A stretch of 64,000 nt of DNA from Lactuca virosa (GCA_928212115.1 CAKMRJ010001112.1:404854521-404918520), one strand, 5' to 3'; shown: positions 10,980-21,259, numbered from the stretch's first letter. Notes: generated from the sequence alone by a model not told the origin. Numbers and translations: made by a program.

Positions 10980-11540
10980 ACAGATATATAAAGAATGCCG
11001 AAATCCGAGTTATAACGAAGAAGTTATGACTTGTCGAAGTTTCGCGACAAACCGGCACGGGGTCGAATGTCGTAAAAAGTGAGTTTTCGATAAACTACTT
11101 TTTGGCCTTAGTGATCTAAACGAAACTCGTAGAGTTCGTTAAACCGAGAGTAAGTATAAAAAGAACACAAAAATCTGACTTCGTATGAGGAAGTTATGAT
11201 TTTTCGAAGTTTCAGCTTAGCAGTAGACAGCTAAAAACTCGAATTTTAGATCGAGTGAATTTTAGCCGACACGACCTAAACGAGAATCGAAGGTCTCGTC
11301 ATTAGTAGCTCAACGGTAAAAAGTCTGACGAAAACGGACGTCGGATGAAGAAGTTATGAAATTTTAACGGATTTCCTGTCCCGGTCTGTTAAAAATAATA
11401 ATATAAAATTAAATTCAAAATTAGCCGACGAAGTCTAAACGAAAGTTGTAGAGCGTAATTTTACCTACGCGTGCATATAAAGAACGTCAAAAACGGAGCT
11501 CGTATGCGAAAGTTATGGATTTTAGAAGTTTTGGCGCGAA
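10980..11540 (+). repeat. Four diverged ~170-bp repeats within the Gyp-A LTR
   Basis: A segment of the form AAATCCGAGTTATAACGAAG then AAGTTATG and TCGAAGTTT recurs around 11005, 11185, 11347 and 11505, about 160-180 bp apart. Between them the phrase TAAACGAAA, a G/T-rich TAGAG stretch and TATAAAGAAC also recur. The homologous solo LTR has the same four-unit layout (about 32550, 32727, 32889, 33045). Confidence 0.7.
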
Positions 11541-11857
11541 AACCGAGAAATTTCGCATAGGTGGCTTTGGCCACGTCACCTTCGCTTAGAGCATGCCACG
11601 TGTCCGAAATGAGGCTGAGTCATCCGAGCTGCTGAAGCGGTCCAATGCCTGTCCGACGCGTGCCCTTATCACGTGTCCGAAGCCTTCGCAGGAGGAGCCA
11701 CGTCCGAAGCCTCGGACTAGACCGCAGTTAAATCAGGAGGCGACAGCGAGCCCCTCGCACGCGCAGCCCATGTGCGAGCCACCTGCGCATCCTCGCCCAG
11801 CAGCTGCCACGCACCCTCGCCTGATGACTCCTCTTCTAAGCCGACCTTCGGACCCCC

Positions 11858-11865
11858 TATAAATA
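11858..11865 (+). promoter_or_regulatory. TATA box of Gyp-A 3' LTR
   Basis: TATAAATA in a GC-rich setting (CCCCCTATAAATAGAGGG). The solo LTR of the same family has TATAAATA at the matching place (33184-33191). Confidence 0.7.
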
Positions 11866-12401
11866 GAGGGCTTGCGAGCCTTCTCGGGTAGTTTTGGAGT
11901 TTTGCCACTTTTAACCCCTTTTTCCATATTTTCTTCATCTTAACATCCCCCGAGGCCCCGGTATCGATTATAACCCCCGGAATACGCCACGAAGTGCCCG
12001 AGAAGCCCTGAAAATTTATCTTTTCGTTTTTGAACCCCGACCTTTCGCAGAGCCTGGTTTCTCAATAAAACTCCCGGTTTTATTAGAAAACGAATGTTTT
12101 AGGAAACGAATTGCTGCCCGATTATCATCAAATTAAGTTAGTGTATAGTCACCTTCATCTTACACCTAGGTATGAAGTATTTTATATAAAATACGTGCTA
12201 TGTGTAATTATATTAATTGTTTAATTGAGGTAAGTGTTGAATTGATGTTTTATACAAGTTTTAAACTGTATATGTATTTTTATCTACAAATATGTTGGGT
12301 AAAACATGGGTAGATAGTTGGTGTGTGGTAAAATGATGAGAGGTCTATTGAGTAAACCATGGCGACTATGAGACGTAGTGCCTATTGTATAAACCTTGGC
12401 G

Positions 12402-12406
12402 ACTAT
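12402..12406 (+). other. Cop-2 target-site duplication, left copy
   Basis: ACTAT, repeated exactly at 20224-20228. Removing Cop-2 plus one copy restores the Gyp-A minisatellite unit. Confidence 0.95.
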
Positions 12407-13192
12407 TGATGGGTTTTATGCATAAGAACAATCCTATGTGTTCATACAAACCCTAATGCTTGGATCTAGGTTTCTCTATTGTACATGCTTTGAATCCAAG
12501 ACTTGCAAACCCTAATCTAGCATGCATAATATCAAAATAACATAAAACATCAGATCTAGATGTTTACCTCTTCAAATAGTAGCTTGAATCTTCTTCTCTT
12601 GAGCTTAGAATCACAATTGTAATTCCTCTAATGGATCACAAACACCACACAAGCAAGAAGGCAATTATGAGAGAGGAGAGACAATGCTAAAATCGGCCCT
12701 AGGGTTTCTCTTGTTAACAAGTGGCCAAAAATTGCATGCTAGGGTCTCCTTTTATACTATGGGCTGCTAGGGTTTCAGTCTAAACCCTAATGGATACCTT
12801 AGCCACCAAGTAGCCCAAGGAACCTTCTGGAATGAGGCCTTGGACGAAAATATGATGATCCTTCATCATAATTTCGTTCCCCCTTAGTCCATTTTGTTTT
12901 CCCAGCTCAAAACTCAACTATCACACATTTGACAGTTTATGCCCCTTTATTTAATCAATCTCTTTTAGTCACCAAATTAATTCCTAATTAATTTATGACT
13001 AATACTAATTAAATAAATATAATTTCTCCTTTAATATATTATTCTTATAATATATTAATAAACCATAATATCTTCTCTCTATCCTTAAATTACCTTGTCA
13101 AGTTGCTTTGGTGAAGGCAACCCAAAAGGACCATGCACAACCGGGTCAAGTACATACCAAATATAGTTACGGGCTTAGACACTAATCCAACA
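12407..13192 (-). repeat. Cop-2 3' LTR
   Basis: It is bounded by TGATGGG and CCAACA and pairs with 19439-20223 at about 97% identity. A TATA-like TATAAAAG lies on the minus strand at 12749-12756. Confidence 0.95.
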
Positions 13193-13203
13193 GTCTCCCA
13201 CTT
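13193..13203 (-). other. Cop-2 polypurine tract
   Basis: The minus strand reads AAGTGGGAGAC immediately before the LTR start TGTTGG, identical to the tract of Cop-3. Confidence 0.9.
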
Positions 13204-14031
13204 GGATAAGTCTAGTAACTATATCTCACATACGACTTCAGAATCCGATTAGCAATCGTAGTTCTTATACGCTTCTGTCAACCCTAATCAAAATCCTGTC
13301 CTTCAGATAAGGGATCGTATAATCCTCTGTTCTAGATATCATGCTGACAATACTTATTGTCCAACATTTTGTTTCTCGATCTCTGATCCGTTCGACATAG
13401 AATTCAGTTGAACACATCAACCTCATCCTGACCGGGCCCGACACATAAGTCAAACCAAATCATTGAGTGGCCAAGATATCGCTTTTATTCTCTCAGAATA
13501 AAAGGAACAGATAAACTTCGACTTATATGCTTTTATTATCTACTAGCTAAGTTACACACAATAATACGTTTTATAACATCAAGTTACTGATGCGTTTTCG
13601 TATTATCAATATATAATCAACTAGCAAACAATAACCATATCTCTAGGCTTAAGATTATATGATATTATCATCTTGCGATCACTTATGATAACATTCAAGA
13701 AGTGATACTAGCAAGTGCGGGTTTATTCCAATGCTCAAAACATATTTCATAAGCACTCATAAACTTCGTAGCAAACCTTTGCTATGTCTAAAACCTTTCA
13801 GACAATCTACAAACAAATTTATGACACTCTTCTTTCATATCTACTTCCAACATATGAGCGATTGTGGACTGTTCGAACAATCTTATTATTCTGGAAGTCA
13901 AAACATGCAAAAATTTGGAAATAAAAGATAAATTATCAACACAAGATTGTAACTTTCTTATAAATAACACACCTTTATTTAATCATCAAAATGTTGAATA
14001 CAAAATTATCCATTACAAATTTCCTACCTAT
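13204..14031 (-). other. Cop-2 3' untranslated region, conserved in the family
   Basis: About 830 bases lie between the RNase H stop and the purine tract. There is no coding signal. Blocks are shared with 116-930 (Cop-1) and 62824-63700 (Cop-3), for example a TAACTTGATGTTATAAAACG stretch (about 13570-13590, minus strand). A transcribed non-coding region of this length is unusual between pol and the tract in a Copia element. Confidence 0.7.
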
Positions 14032-14975
14032 CTAATCTAAACTAATATCGTCCTTTAGCCCAACGCTCCTAGCGTGCTTCAAATGTTTTACCCTACTCAG
14101 TCCCTTCGTAAGGGGATCTGCTGGGTTATCTTCTGACGATACCCTCTTCACAACGAGGAGTCCCTCTTCTACCCGATGTCTAATAAAATGGTATTTCCTG
14201 TCGATATGTCGAGATCTGCCATGATCCCTTGGTTCCTTGGTCAAGGCAACCGCTCCTTCATTATCACATAAAATTTCCATGGGCTCCTTTATGGATGGCA
14301 TAACTCCAAGGTCTCCTATGAATTTCTTCAACCATATAGCCTCCTTTGATGCTTCTCTTGCCGCAATGTACTCTGATTCGCACGTTGAATCAGCTACGGT
14401 CTCTTGCTTGGAACTTTTCCAAGTCACTGTTCCTCCATTCAGGGTAAAGACCCAGCCTTACTGCGATCGGTAATTATCCCGATCCGTCTGAAAACTAGCG
14501 TCACTGTACCCTCGCACCCTTAAGTCATCACTCCCACCGAGGACTAGAAACCATTCCTTGGTCCTTCGTAGGTACTTAAGAATATATTCTTGACAGCAAT
14601 CCAATGTGCTCTACCAGGGTTCCCTTGATATCTGCTGACCATGCTCAAAGCGAAGGCCACATCAGGGCAAGTACAGGTCATAGCGTACATAATCGAGCCA
14701 ACTGCGGAAGCGTAAGGTACTCGGCTCATATCAACTATCTCTGCTTCTGTACTTGGGCTCTGAGTCTTACTCAGGTTGGTATTGCATTGGATTGGTAACT
14801 CCCCTTTCTTGGAATTTTCCATACTAAAACGTTTTAGCACCTTTTCCAAGTATGTATCCTGAATGAGTCCTATCAGTCTCTTACTTCTGTCTCTCACTAT
14901 CCTTATTCCTAGAATATACGAAGCCTCTCCGAGGTCCTTCATAGCGAAACACTTCCCAAGCCAGGACTTGACCTC
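14032..14975 (-). pseudogene. pol: Cop-2 end of RT and RNase H (broken)
   Basis: It continues the RT palm after the stop at 14978-14976, with MKDLGEASYILGI and the connection segment. Around 14590 a probable 2-bp duplication (ATAT for AT) shifts the frame. RNase H then continues in another frame with the WKSSKQETVADSTCESEY, NEGAVAL and HIDRKYHFIR segments typical of Copia RNase H. An in-frame TAA stands at about 14458, within RSQ*GWVF, where Cop-3 has Ser. The frame ends at 14032 after the usual NPADPLTKGL segment. RNase H degrades the RNA strand of the replication hybrid; this copy could not be made as part of a whole polyprotein. Confidence 0.88.
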
Positions 14976-16886
14976 CTACAAGGTTGGGATGTCGTTTCCT
15001 ATGAGCAGTATGTCATCGACATACAATACGAGGAAGCTCACTATACTCCCACCGGCCTTGACATACACACATGACTCATCTTCGCTTCGCAGAAAGCCAA
15101 ACTCTTTGACCTTCTCGTCAAAACAAAGATTCCATCTGCGAGACGCTTGCTTTAATCCATAAATGGATTTTTCAAGCTTGCACACTCTATTTGGGTGCTT
15201 CGCATCGACAAAACCCTCTGGCTGATTCATGTAAACATCCTCAGCCAACTTCCCATTTAGGAAAGCGGTTTTTACGTCCATCTGCCAAATTTCATAATCA
15301 TAAAATGCAGCTATTGCGAGCATTACCCTAATAGACTTTATCTTGGAAACTGGCGAGAAGGTCTCATCATAGTCAACTCCAGGAGTTTGAGTAAAGCCCT
15401 TCGCGACCAATCGCGCTTTATAAGTGTGCACTTTCCCATCCATGTCTGTCTTCTTCTTGAAGATCCACTTGCACCCGACTGTCTTACGACCTGGTATATT
15501 ATCAACCAAATTCCAAACTTGGTTGTCATACATGGACTGAATCTTGCTGTCCATTGCCTCTTTCCATTTAGCAGACTCTAGGCCTGCCATGGCTTCCTTA
15601 TAGCTATTAGGTTCGTCCAAATTTACTAGTGTACTATCACTAATAAACGTATCCCCGTCAGTAGTAATATGGAAACCATAAAACTGGGGTGGAACACTAA
15701 CCCTATTCGAATGTCTAAGAGGTAAGAACTGGTCAATTGGTTCAACAGGAGTTTCCTCCTCAGGTTGCATTCCAGTGTCAGAGGTTCCTTCATCTCCTGA
15801 CTCTTGAAGCTCTTCAAGGTCAATCTGACTCCCACTGTCTCCTTGACTTATGAGTTCTCTCTCTCTAAAAACCCCTCTCCTAGCAACAAAAACAACATTG
15901 TCACTTGGTCTATAGAAGAGATAGCCAAAAGACTTCTGTGGATAGCTGATGAAATAACACTTCTCACTACGAGGTTCTAGCTTGTCGTGAGTCTCTCGTC
16001 TTACGAAAGCTTCACAACCCCAAACCTTGATATGTGCTAACGAGGGAGCTTTCCCTGTCCACATCTCGTGAGGTGTTTTGGCAACCTTCTTGGTGGGAAC
16101 TAAGTTAAGGATATGGGCGGCAGTCTCTAAGGCATACCCCCAGAATGAGATTGGTAACGAAGCACGACTCATCATAGAACGAACCATGTCCAACAAGGTT
16201 CGATTACGCCTCTCAGCCACACCATTCAATTGTGGCGTTCTAGGAGGCGTCAATTGCGAAACTATTCTGCATTCTTTTAGATAGTCGTGAAACTCAAGAC
16301 TTAGGTACTCTCCTCCTCGATCAGATCGAAGCATCTTGATTTTCCTGCCCAACTGATTCTCCACTTCATTCTTGAACTCTTTGAATTTTTCAAAGGTTTC
16401 TGACTTCTGCTTGATTAAGTAGATATATCCATATCTGCTATAATCATCTGTAAAAGTCACGTAGAAGCGACAAGCGTCCCTTGTGGTGGATCTAAAGGGT
16501 CCACATACATCTGTATGTATGAGATCCAATACAACCTCACCCCTTTCACATGAGCCAGTAAAGGGTGACTTGGTCATCTTCCCAAGTTAACAAGACTCAC
16601 ACACGTCATCATCCCTAAGGTCGAATGACTCCAAGACTCCATCCTTTTGGAGTTGGGATATGCTTTTCTTGTTAACATGTCCAAGGCGACAATGCCACAA
16701 GCATGCTTTGTCCAAACTTGTGGACGAATCAATATTCAAAACATCATTTCCTAAATTATCTATAATTAACACAGATTCATAAATCCCATTATAAGGTAAT
16801 GCATTGAAATAAAAGACACCATTAAAATAAGCATTAATAGAACCATTACTATTATCAAACGAATATCTGAAACCTTGTCTAAACAA
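14976..16886 (-). pseudogene. pol: Cop-2 integrase and reverse transcriptase (broken)
   Basis: This is one frame with a single TAA at 16589-16587, just after the CESC motif. Before it is the GAG-pre-integrase zinc region (LWHCRLGH, CESC). After it (533 codons, 16577-14976) come the integrase catalytic residues at segment residues 23 (HTD), 86 (RSD) and 122 (VAE), a D,D35E triad. The RT follows, with motif A MDVKTAFLNG at about residue 434 and YVDD at 519-522. The frame ends in a TAG (14978-14976) where Cop-3 has a Gln codon, so a C-to-T change is likely. All catalytic residues are present, so the copy died by nonsense and frameshift, not by active-site loss. Confidence 0.92.
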
Positions 16887-17169
16887 TCCATGAAAAGAAA
16901 TGATGTTTTCTTGCCATATCTGGCGAATAGCAACAATTATTTAAATCTAGCCCTAACCCATTACTCAACACTAAGGAATAAACTCCGATCTTGGTTACTG
17001 GTGAAGACTTCTTGTTTCCCATGATCAAGTTTATCCTTCCATGCTCCACTTCCCTACTTTTTCTTATCCCCTGCAAATCAGAACAAATGTGGTAACCACA
17101 TCCAGTATCAAGGACCCATGAAGCAGCAGGTGATGAGTTATCAGATTTAATTAAATACATACTTTGCAA
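16879..17169 (-). pseudogene. pol: Cop-2 aspartic protease (frameshifted on both sides)
   Basis: It contains the Copia protease active site WVLDTGCGYHIC (Asp codon at about 17109-17107), which would cut the polyprotein in the particle. The segment is out of frame with gag (a shift near 17150) and with the integrase frame. The second shift lies in an A-run near 16905, where Cop-3 has one A fewer. In Copia elements gag and pol are normally one frame, so both shifts are probably decay, although I cannot exclude that the first is a programmed site. Confidence 0.85.
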
Positions 17170-18061
17170 AGGTGGGCTTTATCTTCCCATCCTTAATATC
17201 CTGCAGATATTTAGGGCGGCTTCGTTTCCAGTGGCCCTTCTGGTGGCAATAGAAGCACTCTGCTTCCTTGGGGTCAGAAGAGGGCTTAACAGAACCTGCT
17301 TTGGTCCCACTAGAAGAGGAACCATCTTGGGTCTTACCCTTATGGTGGCTCTTGGAAGGAGCCTTCCTCTTCTTTCCCTTTCCTTGGCCAATTGCCAACA
17401 CATGATCAGCTACAGTAGAGGATGATGCAATAGATTTGTCCTTGAGGTTGCTCTCAGCTGTCCTCAGGAGCCCTTGAAGTTTACTCAGGGTGACCTCTTC
17501 TTCGTTCATATGGTAGGTCATTCTGAACTGGTTGTAGCAGGAAGGCAAGGAGTGGAGGATGATGTCGATAGCCAAATCCTCATCAAACTTAACATTAAGT
17601 TTGAGAAGACGATCAACATACCTTTGCATTCTTTGCAAATGAGCAGTTAGGGATTCTCCACTCCCCATCCTAGCGGTGATCATGTTAGTGATGATCTCAT
17701 AGCGCTCTTGCCTTGCGCTCTGGTGGTACATGTCCAGCAAATCTTGATGCATCTCGTATAGATACATGTCCTCATAGGACTTCTGGAGTTCGAGGTTCAT
17801 GGTGGCCAACATGATGCAATGAACTTTCGTCGCATCACGCTCGTGGGCCTCAAAGGCGGCCATTTCTTCAGGAGTAGCTTCTTCTGGGTTGATTTTCTCT
17901 AGTTTCTCATCGAGGACATATTCTTTGTCCTCGTAGCGAGTTATCATGCGAATGTATCTCATCCACTCGTTGAAGTTCGAGCCATCAAATGTCACCTTTT
18001 GACACAGGTTCATTAACGAGAATGACCCAGAAGTGTTGTTGTTTGCGTTTGTGTTAGACAT
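17147..18061 (-). pseudogene. gag: Cop-2 Gag
   Basis: About 304 codons from the ATG at 18061-18059 (MSNTNANN). I chose this start over an upstream in-frame ATG at 18148 because the extra 29 residues are hydrophobic and lie in sequence shared with non-coding leaders. A UBN2-type Copia Gag domain fills residues ~15-220, then a basic Ser-rich linker, then a zinc knuckle near the C-terminus. The knuckle is CFYCHQKGHWKRSR, with Arg (codon 17218-17216) where the fourth metal ligand Cys belongs. The frame stops at 17147 instead of running into protease. Confidence 0.88.
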
Positions 18062-18427
18062 CTGAAATAGAAAGAAACAAAGTTTGATTAGAAATGAATC
18101 CCCAATTAAACACCCAAATGAGAAATTAGGGCTAGGATCCAACAACATTATTTACAACTTAGAAAAGGGATGTCGTAATCTAAAAGTAAATAATTTGAAG
18201 GTAAGTGAATGACGATTCACTAATTTTCACCATGAAAAACGAAAAGAGATTAAGTTTTAAATGTATTTGAAAATTCCTAGATTTCTTTTGAGATTCATTG
18301 AACATTTCAATGGCATGTTTAAATCTCGATATGCACTTCATATTTGCGACTGGGATGCCGAGAATCGCAAACAAGTTGTGAATAACCATGCGAATCAACA
18401 TGGTGCACCCAATGTCTCTATCACCTA

Positions 18428-18544
18428 ATCAATGTGCTGGTTAGCCACGCACGCTCCATTGATCTATGATAAACATCGAGCCACCATTTGTCACCAATGT
18501 CAATCCCAAATTAGTGTGCTGGTTAGCCACGCACGCTCCACTAA
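18428..18544 (-). other. Tandem hairpins in Cop-2 leader
   Basis: Hairpin one: outer stem ATCAATG (18428-18434)/CATTGAT (18457-18463), inner GTGC (18434-18437)/GCAC (18449-18452). Hairpin two: outer TTAGTG (18511-18516)/CACTAA (18539-18544), inner GTGC (18516-18519)/GCAC (18531-18534). Both enclose TGGTTAGCCA. The loop side is constant while the outer stem bases differ on both arms together. Confidence 0.75.
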
Positions 18545-19296
18545 CGTTTGACAGGGGTACAAAGTGTAATTCCATGGAATAGCATCATTTTCACATTTTA
18601 CCCTAAAGTAACTAAGATTGGGAATTTATAAAACAATGTAGTTACTTTAATATTTCCATTATACTTATAATGAGGAATTAAGTGCCCTATCCTATCCGTT
18701 CGGCTAATGACCCTCCACCAGTCAAGCAAGCGGTAGGTGTGAGTGTACACCCATTAAGCGCCATTTTATAGGCAGCAACCTTATACCCACCTTATAGACT
18801 GGCTTCGTGAATGAGGCCTACTAGCGATAAGACTAGCTTATTCTTATACATATATATTAATTAATCTTGTAATAATATAATAGTATAGGGTTGAATTTTA
18901 AACTTGTAAAATTCTAAGGGTTTGAAATTTAAATCATTCAAAATTAAACTTTTAATCACAAAATTTAAATTTCAAAACTTGAGGACAAGTTTTGAACTTT
19001 TCAAAACACAAGGGATCAAATAACAAATAATATAAATCAAACAATTAATTTAGTGATTATCTATATTTGACCTAATTCAATTTCTTGCAAGATAAGTTAC
19101 CCAATTAATACAAATAATCAATTTTAATCATATAAGGATTTTATTATCTAATCAGTTGGTAAATATCTTTTTGTTTTTGGTAAGGATAGTCTCAAAAAAT
19201 CATTAAAATTCGAATTTTATCAGTAAATACAGATTAGGCAACTATTCCATAGCAAAAACAACAAGAAATCCCGATATTGCCTCTGTCAGACGATCC

Positions 19297-19349
19297 GACT
19301 CGCCGAGTAGGGCCGACTCGCCGAGTGCATGAAGTGACTCGCCGAGTCC
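19297..19349. repeat. Three ACTCGCCGAGT palindromes
   Basis: Copies at about 19297-19308, 19315-19326 and 19336-19349, 76-128 bases from the primer site. This is the same relative position as the four copies in Cop-1. Confidence 0.9.
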
Positions 19350-19424
19350 AGTCGAACAGAAGCCAGAAAAACAATTTTCAGCATGTAAACAGTTAAAGTA
19401 TCACATACAACAGAAACCAATCAA

Positions 19425-19438
19425 GGCTCTGATACCAC
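19425..19438 (-). other. Cop-2 primer binding site (initiator tRNA-Met)
   Basis: The minus strand reads GTGGTATCAGAGCC immediately inside the 5' LTR. Confidence 0.95.
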
Positions 19439-20223
19439 TGATGGGTTTTATGCATAAGAACAATCCTATGTGTTTATACAAACCCTAATGCTTGGATCTA
19501 GGTTTCTCTATTGTACATGCTTTGAATCCAAGACTTGCAAACCCTAATCTAGCATACATAATATCAAAATAACATATAACATCAGATCTAGATGTTTACC
19601 TCTTCAAATAGTAGCTTGAATCTTCTTCTCTTGAGCTTAGAATCACAATTGTAATTCCTCTAATGGATCACAAACACCACACAAGCAAGAAGGCAATTAT
19701 GAGAGAGGAGAGACAATGCTAAAATTGGCCCTAGGGTTTCTCTTGGGAACAAGTGGCCGAAAATTGCATGCTAGGGTCTCATTTTATACTCTGGGCTGCT
19801 AGGGTTTCAGTCTAAACCCTAATATATACCTTAGCCACCAAGTAGCCCAAGGAACCTTCTGGAATGAGGCCTTGGACGAAAATATGATGATCCTTCATCA
19901 TAATTTCGTTCCCCCTTAGTCTATTAGGTTTCCCAGCCCAAAACTCAACTATCACACATTTGACAGTTTATGCCCCTTTATTTAATTAATCTCTTTTAGT
20001 CACCAAATTAATTTCTAATTAATTTATGACTAATACTAATTAAATAAATATGATTTCTCCTTTAATATATTATTCTTATAATATATTAATAAACCATAAT
20101 ATCCTCTCTTTATCCTTAAATTACCTTGTCAAGTTGCTTTGGTGAAGGCAACCCAAAAGGACCATGCACAATCGGGTCAAGTACATACCAAATATAGTTA
20201 CGGGCTTAGACACTAATCCAACA
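19439..20223 (-). repeat. Cop-2 5' LTR
   Basis: 785 bp, pairing with 12407-13192. A TATA-like TATAAAAT on the minus strand at 19781-19788 is the probable promoter core. Confidence 0.95.
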
Positions 20224-20837
20224 ACTATGAGACGTAGTGCCTATTGTATAAACCTTGGTGACTATGAGACGTAGTGTCTATTGTATAAACCCTGGCAACT
20301 ATGTGATGTAGTGTCTGTTGTATGAACCTTGGCAGCGATGGACTTCGTGCCTATTCCTTAGGATGAATCCTTAGGAATGAGTGAGATTTGATTCTTAGCG
20401 TAAATCCTTAAGAAATAAATAAGATAATGGGGATTGGGTAATTGGGTTGATTGTTTGATGTTTAAGCATAATAAATTATTTATTGTGGGTTGAAAACCCT
20501 ATATGCTCACCAGGCTCCCAAGCCTGACCCACTCAGTTTGTTTGTATCACATGTATTGACACGAAGTTGCTTTACACTGAGAGATTAAAAGAGATGTAGA
20601 TCACTAGTGTAAGTAAGTGTAAGTTCTGTTTATGCTTATGTTTCTGTATTGACGATGACATCCCAATGGTTTAAGTGAATAAAATACATTTTCTTCAGAA
20701 ATGATTTGATAATATAATTATCATGTTTTTTGTGGGAGCAAATTCCGCAACACCTTTTAAAAGGATTACTCTGATTTTATTTTAAAAATCATAAACGAAA
20801 TCGGTCTTTTTTGGCCGAGAAATTAGGGGATGTCACA
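20224..20837 (+). repeat. Gyp-A 3' LTR, right part (with right copy of Cop-2 target ACTAT)
   Basis: Minisatellite units resume at 20224 and the rest matches 7620-8158, ending GGGGATGTCACA at 20837. The following sequence belongs to the CACTA element. Confidence 0.92.
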
Positions 20838-21258
20838 TTATGGACTGAAATTCAGTCTTTAAAAAGGTTCCCATCCAAATGAAAAATTGGTGTGGTTGTA
20901 TTAATGACTGAAATTCAGTCCCTAATAAGTTCCATATACAATCAAAACTGGCACAAATCTATTAGGGACTGAAATTCAGTCCCATATAACTTTCCCTCCA
21001 AAGTCACAACTGGTGATATACTATACGAGACTAAAATTCAGTCCCCAATGTGTTTCCCATCAAGCCCAAACTGGCGCACACAGATTAATGACTGAATGTT
21101 AGTCTCGAATAAGTTTTGTTAGTATCTAATGATTCACACATTTAAACCAGTCCTGGATTGTATTCGAGACTAATTCATCAGTCCTAGATACATGGTATCC
21201 AGGACTGATTAATCAGTCTCTGAAATTTTAGTCACAAAAACCCATTTTTATTGTAGTG
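20838..21258. mobile_element. CACTA (En/Spm) transposon end with subterminal repeats
   Basis: Read from the right on the minus strand the end is CACTACAATAAAAATGGG, the classic CACTA terminus (21258 inward). Inside it a palindrome of the form GACTGAAATTCAGTC recurs at about 20842-20857, 20906-20921, 20967-20982, 21027-21045 and 21087-21105, with variants near 21165 and 21205, spaced 55-70 bp. Such subterminal repeats are transposase-binding sites in known En/Spm elements. The other end is not in view; Gyp-A inserted here. Confidence 0.8.
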
Positions 21259-21259
21259 A

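Larger units (their letters stand above)
10749..12406 (+). repeat. Gyp-A 3' LTR, left part
   Basis: It starts with TGTAATGCCCG and continues to the Cop-2 insertion. The full LTR is about 2.27 kb once Cop-2 and its duplicated target are removed. It contains four diverged repeats (10980-11540), a TATA box and the start of the minisatellite. A 270-base frame within it (11593-11862) looks fortuitous. Confidence 0.9.
18062..19424 (-). other. Cop-2 untranslated leader
   Basis: 1.36 kb between the primer site and gag without a coding frame. It holds the GATTACG motif (18162-18180, about 100 bases upstream of gag), two hairpins (18428-18463 and 18511-18544), a block shared with Cop-1 and Cop-3 around 18690-18830, and three ACTCGCCGAGT palindromes (19297-19349). 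Confidence 0.8.
12407..20223 (-). mobile_element. Cop-2: complete but inactive Copia LTR retrotransposon
   Basis: A 7.8-kb element with 786-bp and 785-bp LTRs, perfect 5-bp target duplication, primer site, purine tract, a long conserved leader, gag and pol in Copia order (PR-IN-RT-RH) and a long 3' untranslated region. Hand comparison of the LTRs gives about 20 differences, roughly 97% identity, so insertion was fairly recent. Gag-pol is broken by three frameshifts and three in-frame stops, yet the motifs of protease, integrase and RT remain readable. The lineage within Copia is not certain. Confidence 0.95.
7137..20837 (+). mobile_element. Gyp-A: Gypsy LTR retrotransposon with intact gag and deleted pol, hit by two Copia elements
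   Basis: The 5' LTR survives from 7137 to 8158; its left part lies beyond Cop-1, outside the window. It is followed by a tRNA-Met primer site, gag, a collapsed pol and a purine tract. The 3' LTR starts at 10749 and ends at 20837, split by Cop-2. The two LTRs match over their shared part (7137-8158 against 11991-12406 plus 20229-20837). The integrase tail with a GPF motif and chromodomain-like end indicates a chromovirus origin. Having gag and LTRs without PR-RT-RH makes it resemble the published class of gag-only terminal-repeat retrotransposons (TR-GAG). It is inserted in the subterminal repeats of a CACTA element, which continue at 20838. Confidence 0.85.

Noticed and set aside
11593..11862. 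89-codon frame in the Gyp-A 3' LTR
   Set aside because: A Pro/Arg-rich product of a GC-rich promoter region just upstream of the TATA box, with no counterpart in the solo LTR.
17147..17169. Possible programmed frameshift between Cop-2 gag and protease
   Set aside because: Copia elements usually encode gag-pol in one frame, and Cop-2 has clear random indels elsewhere. I see no slippery heptamer with a convincing downstream structure.
19425..19438. Match to the initiator tRNA-Met, here and at other primer sites
   Set aside because: Only 12-14 bases matching the tRNA 3' end beside LTRs, so primer sites and not tRNA genes.
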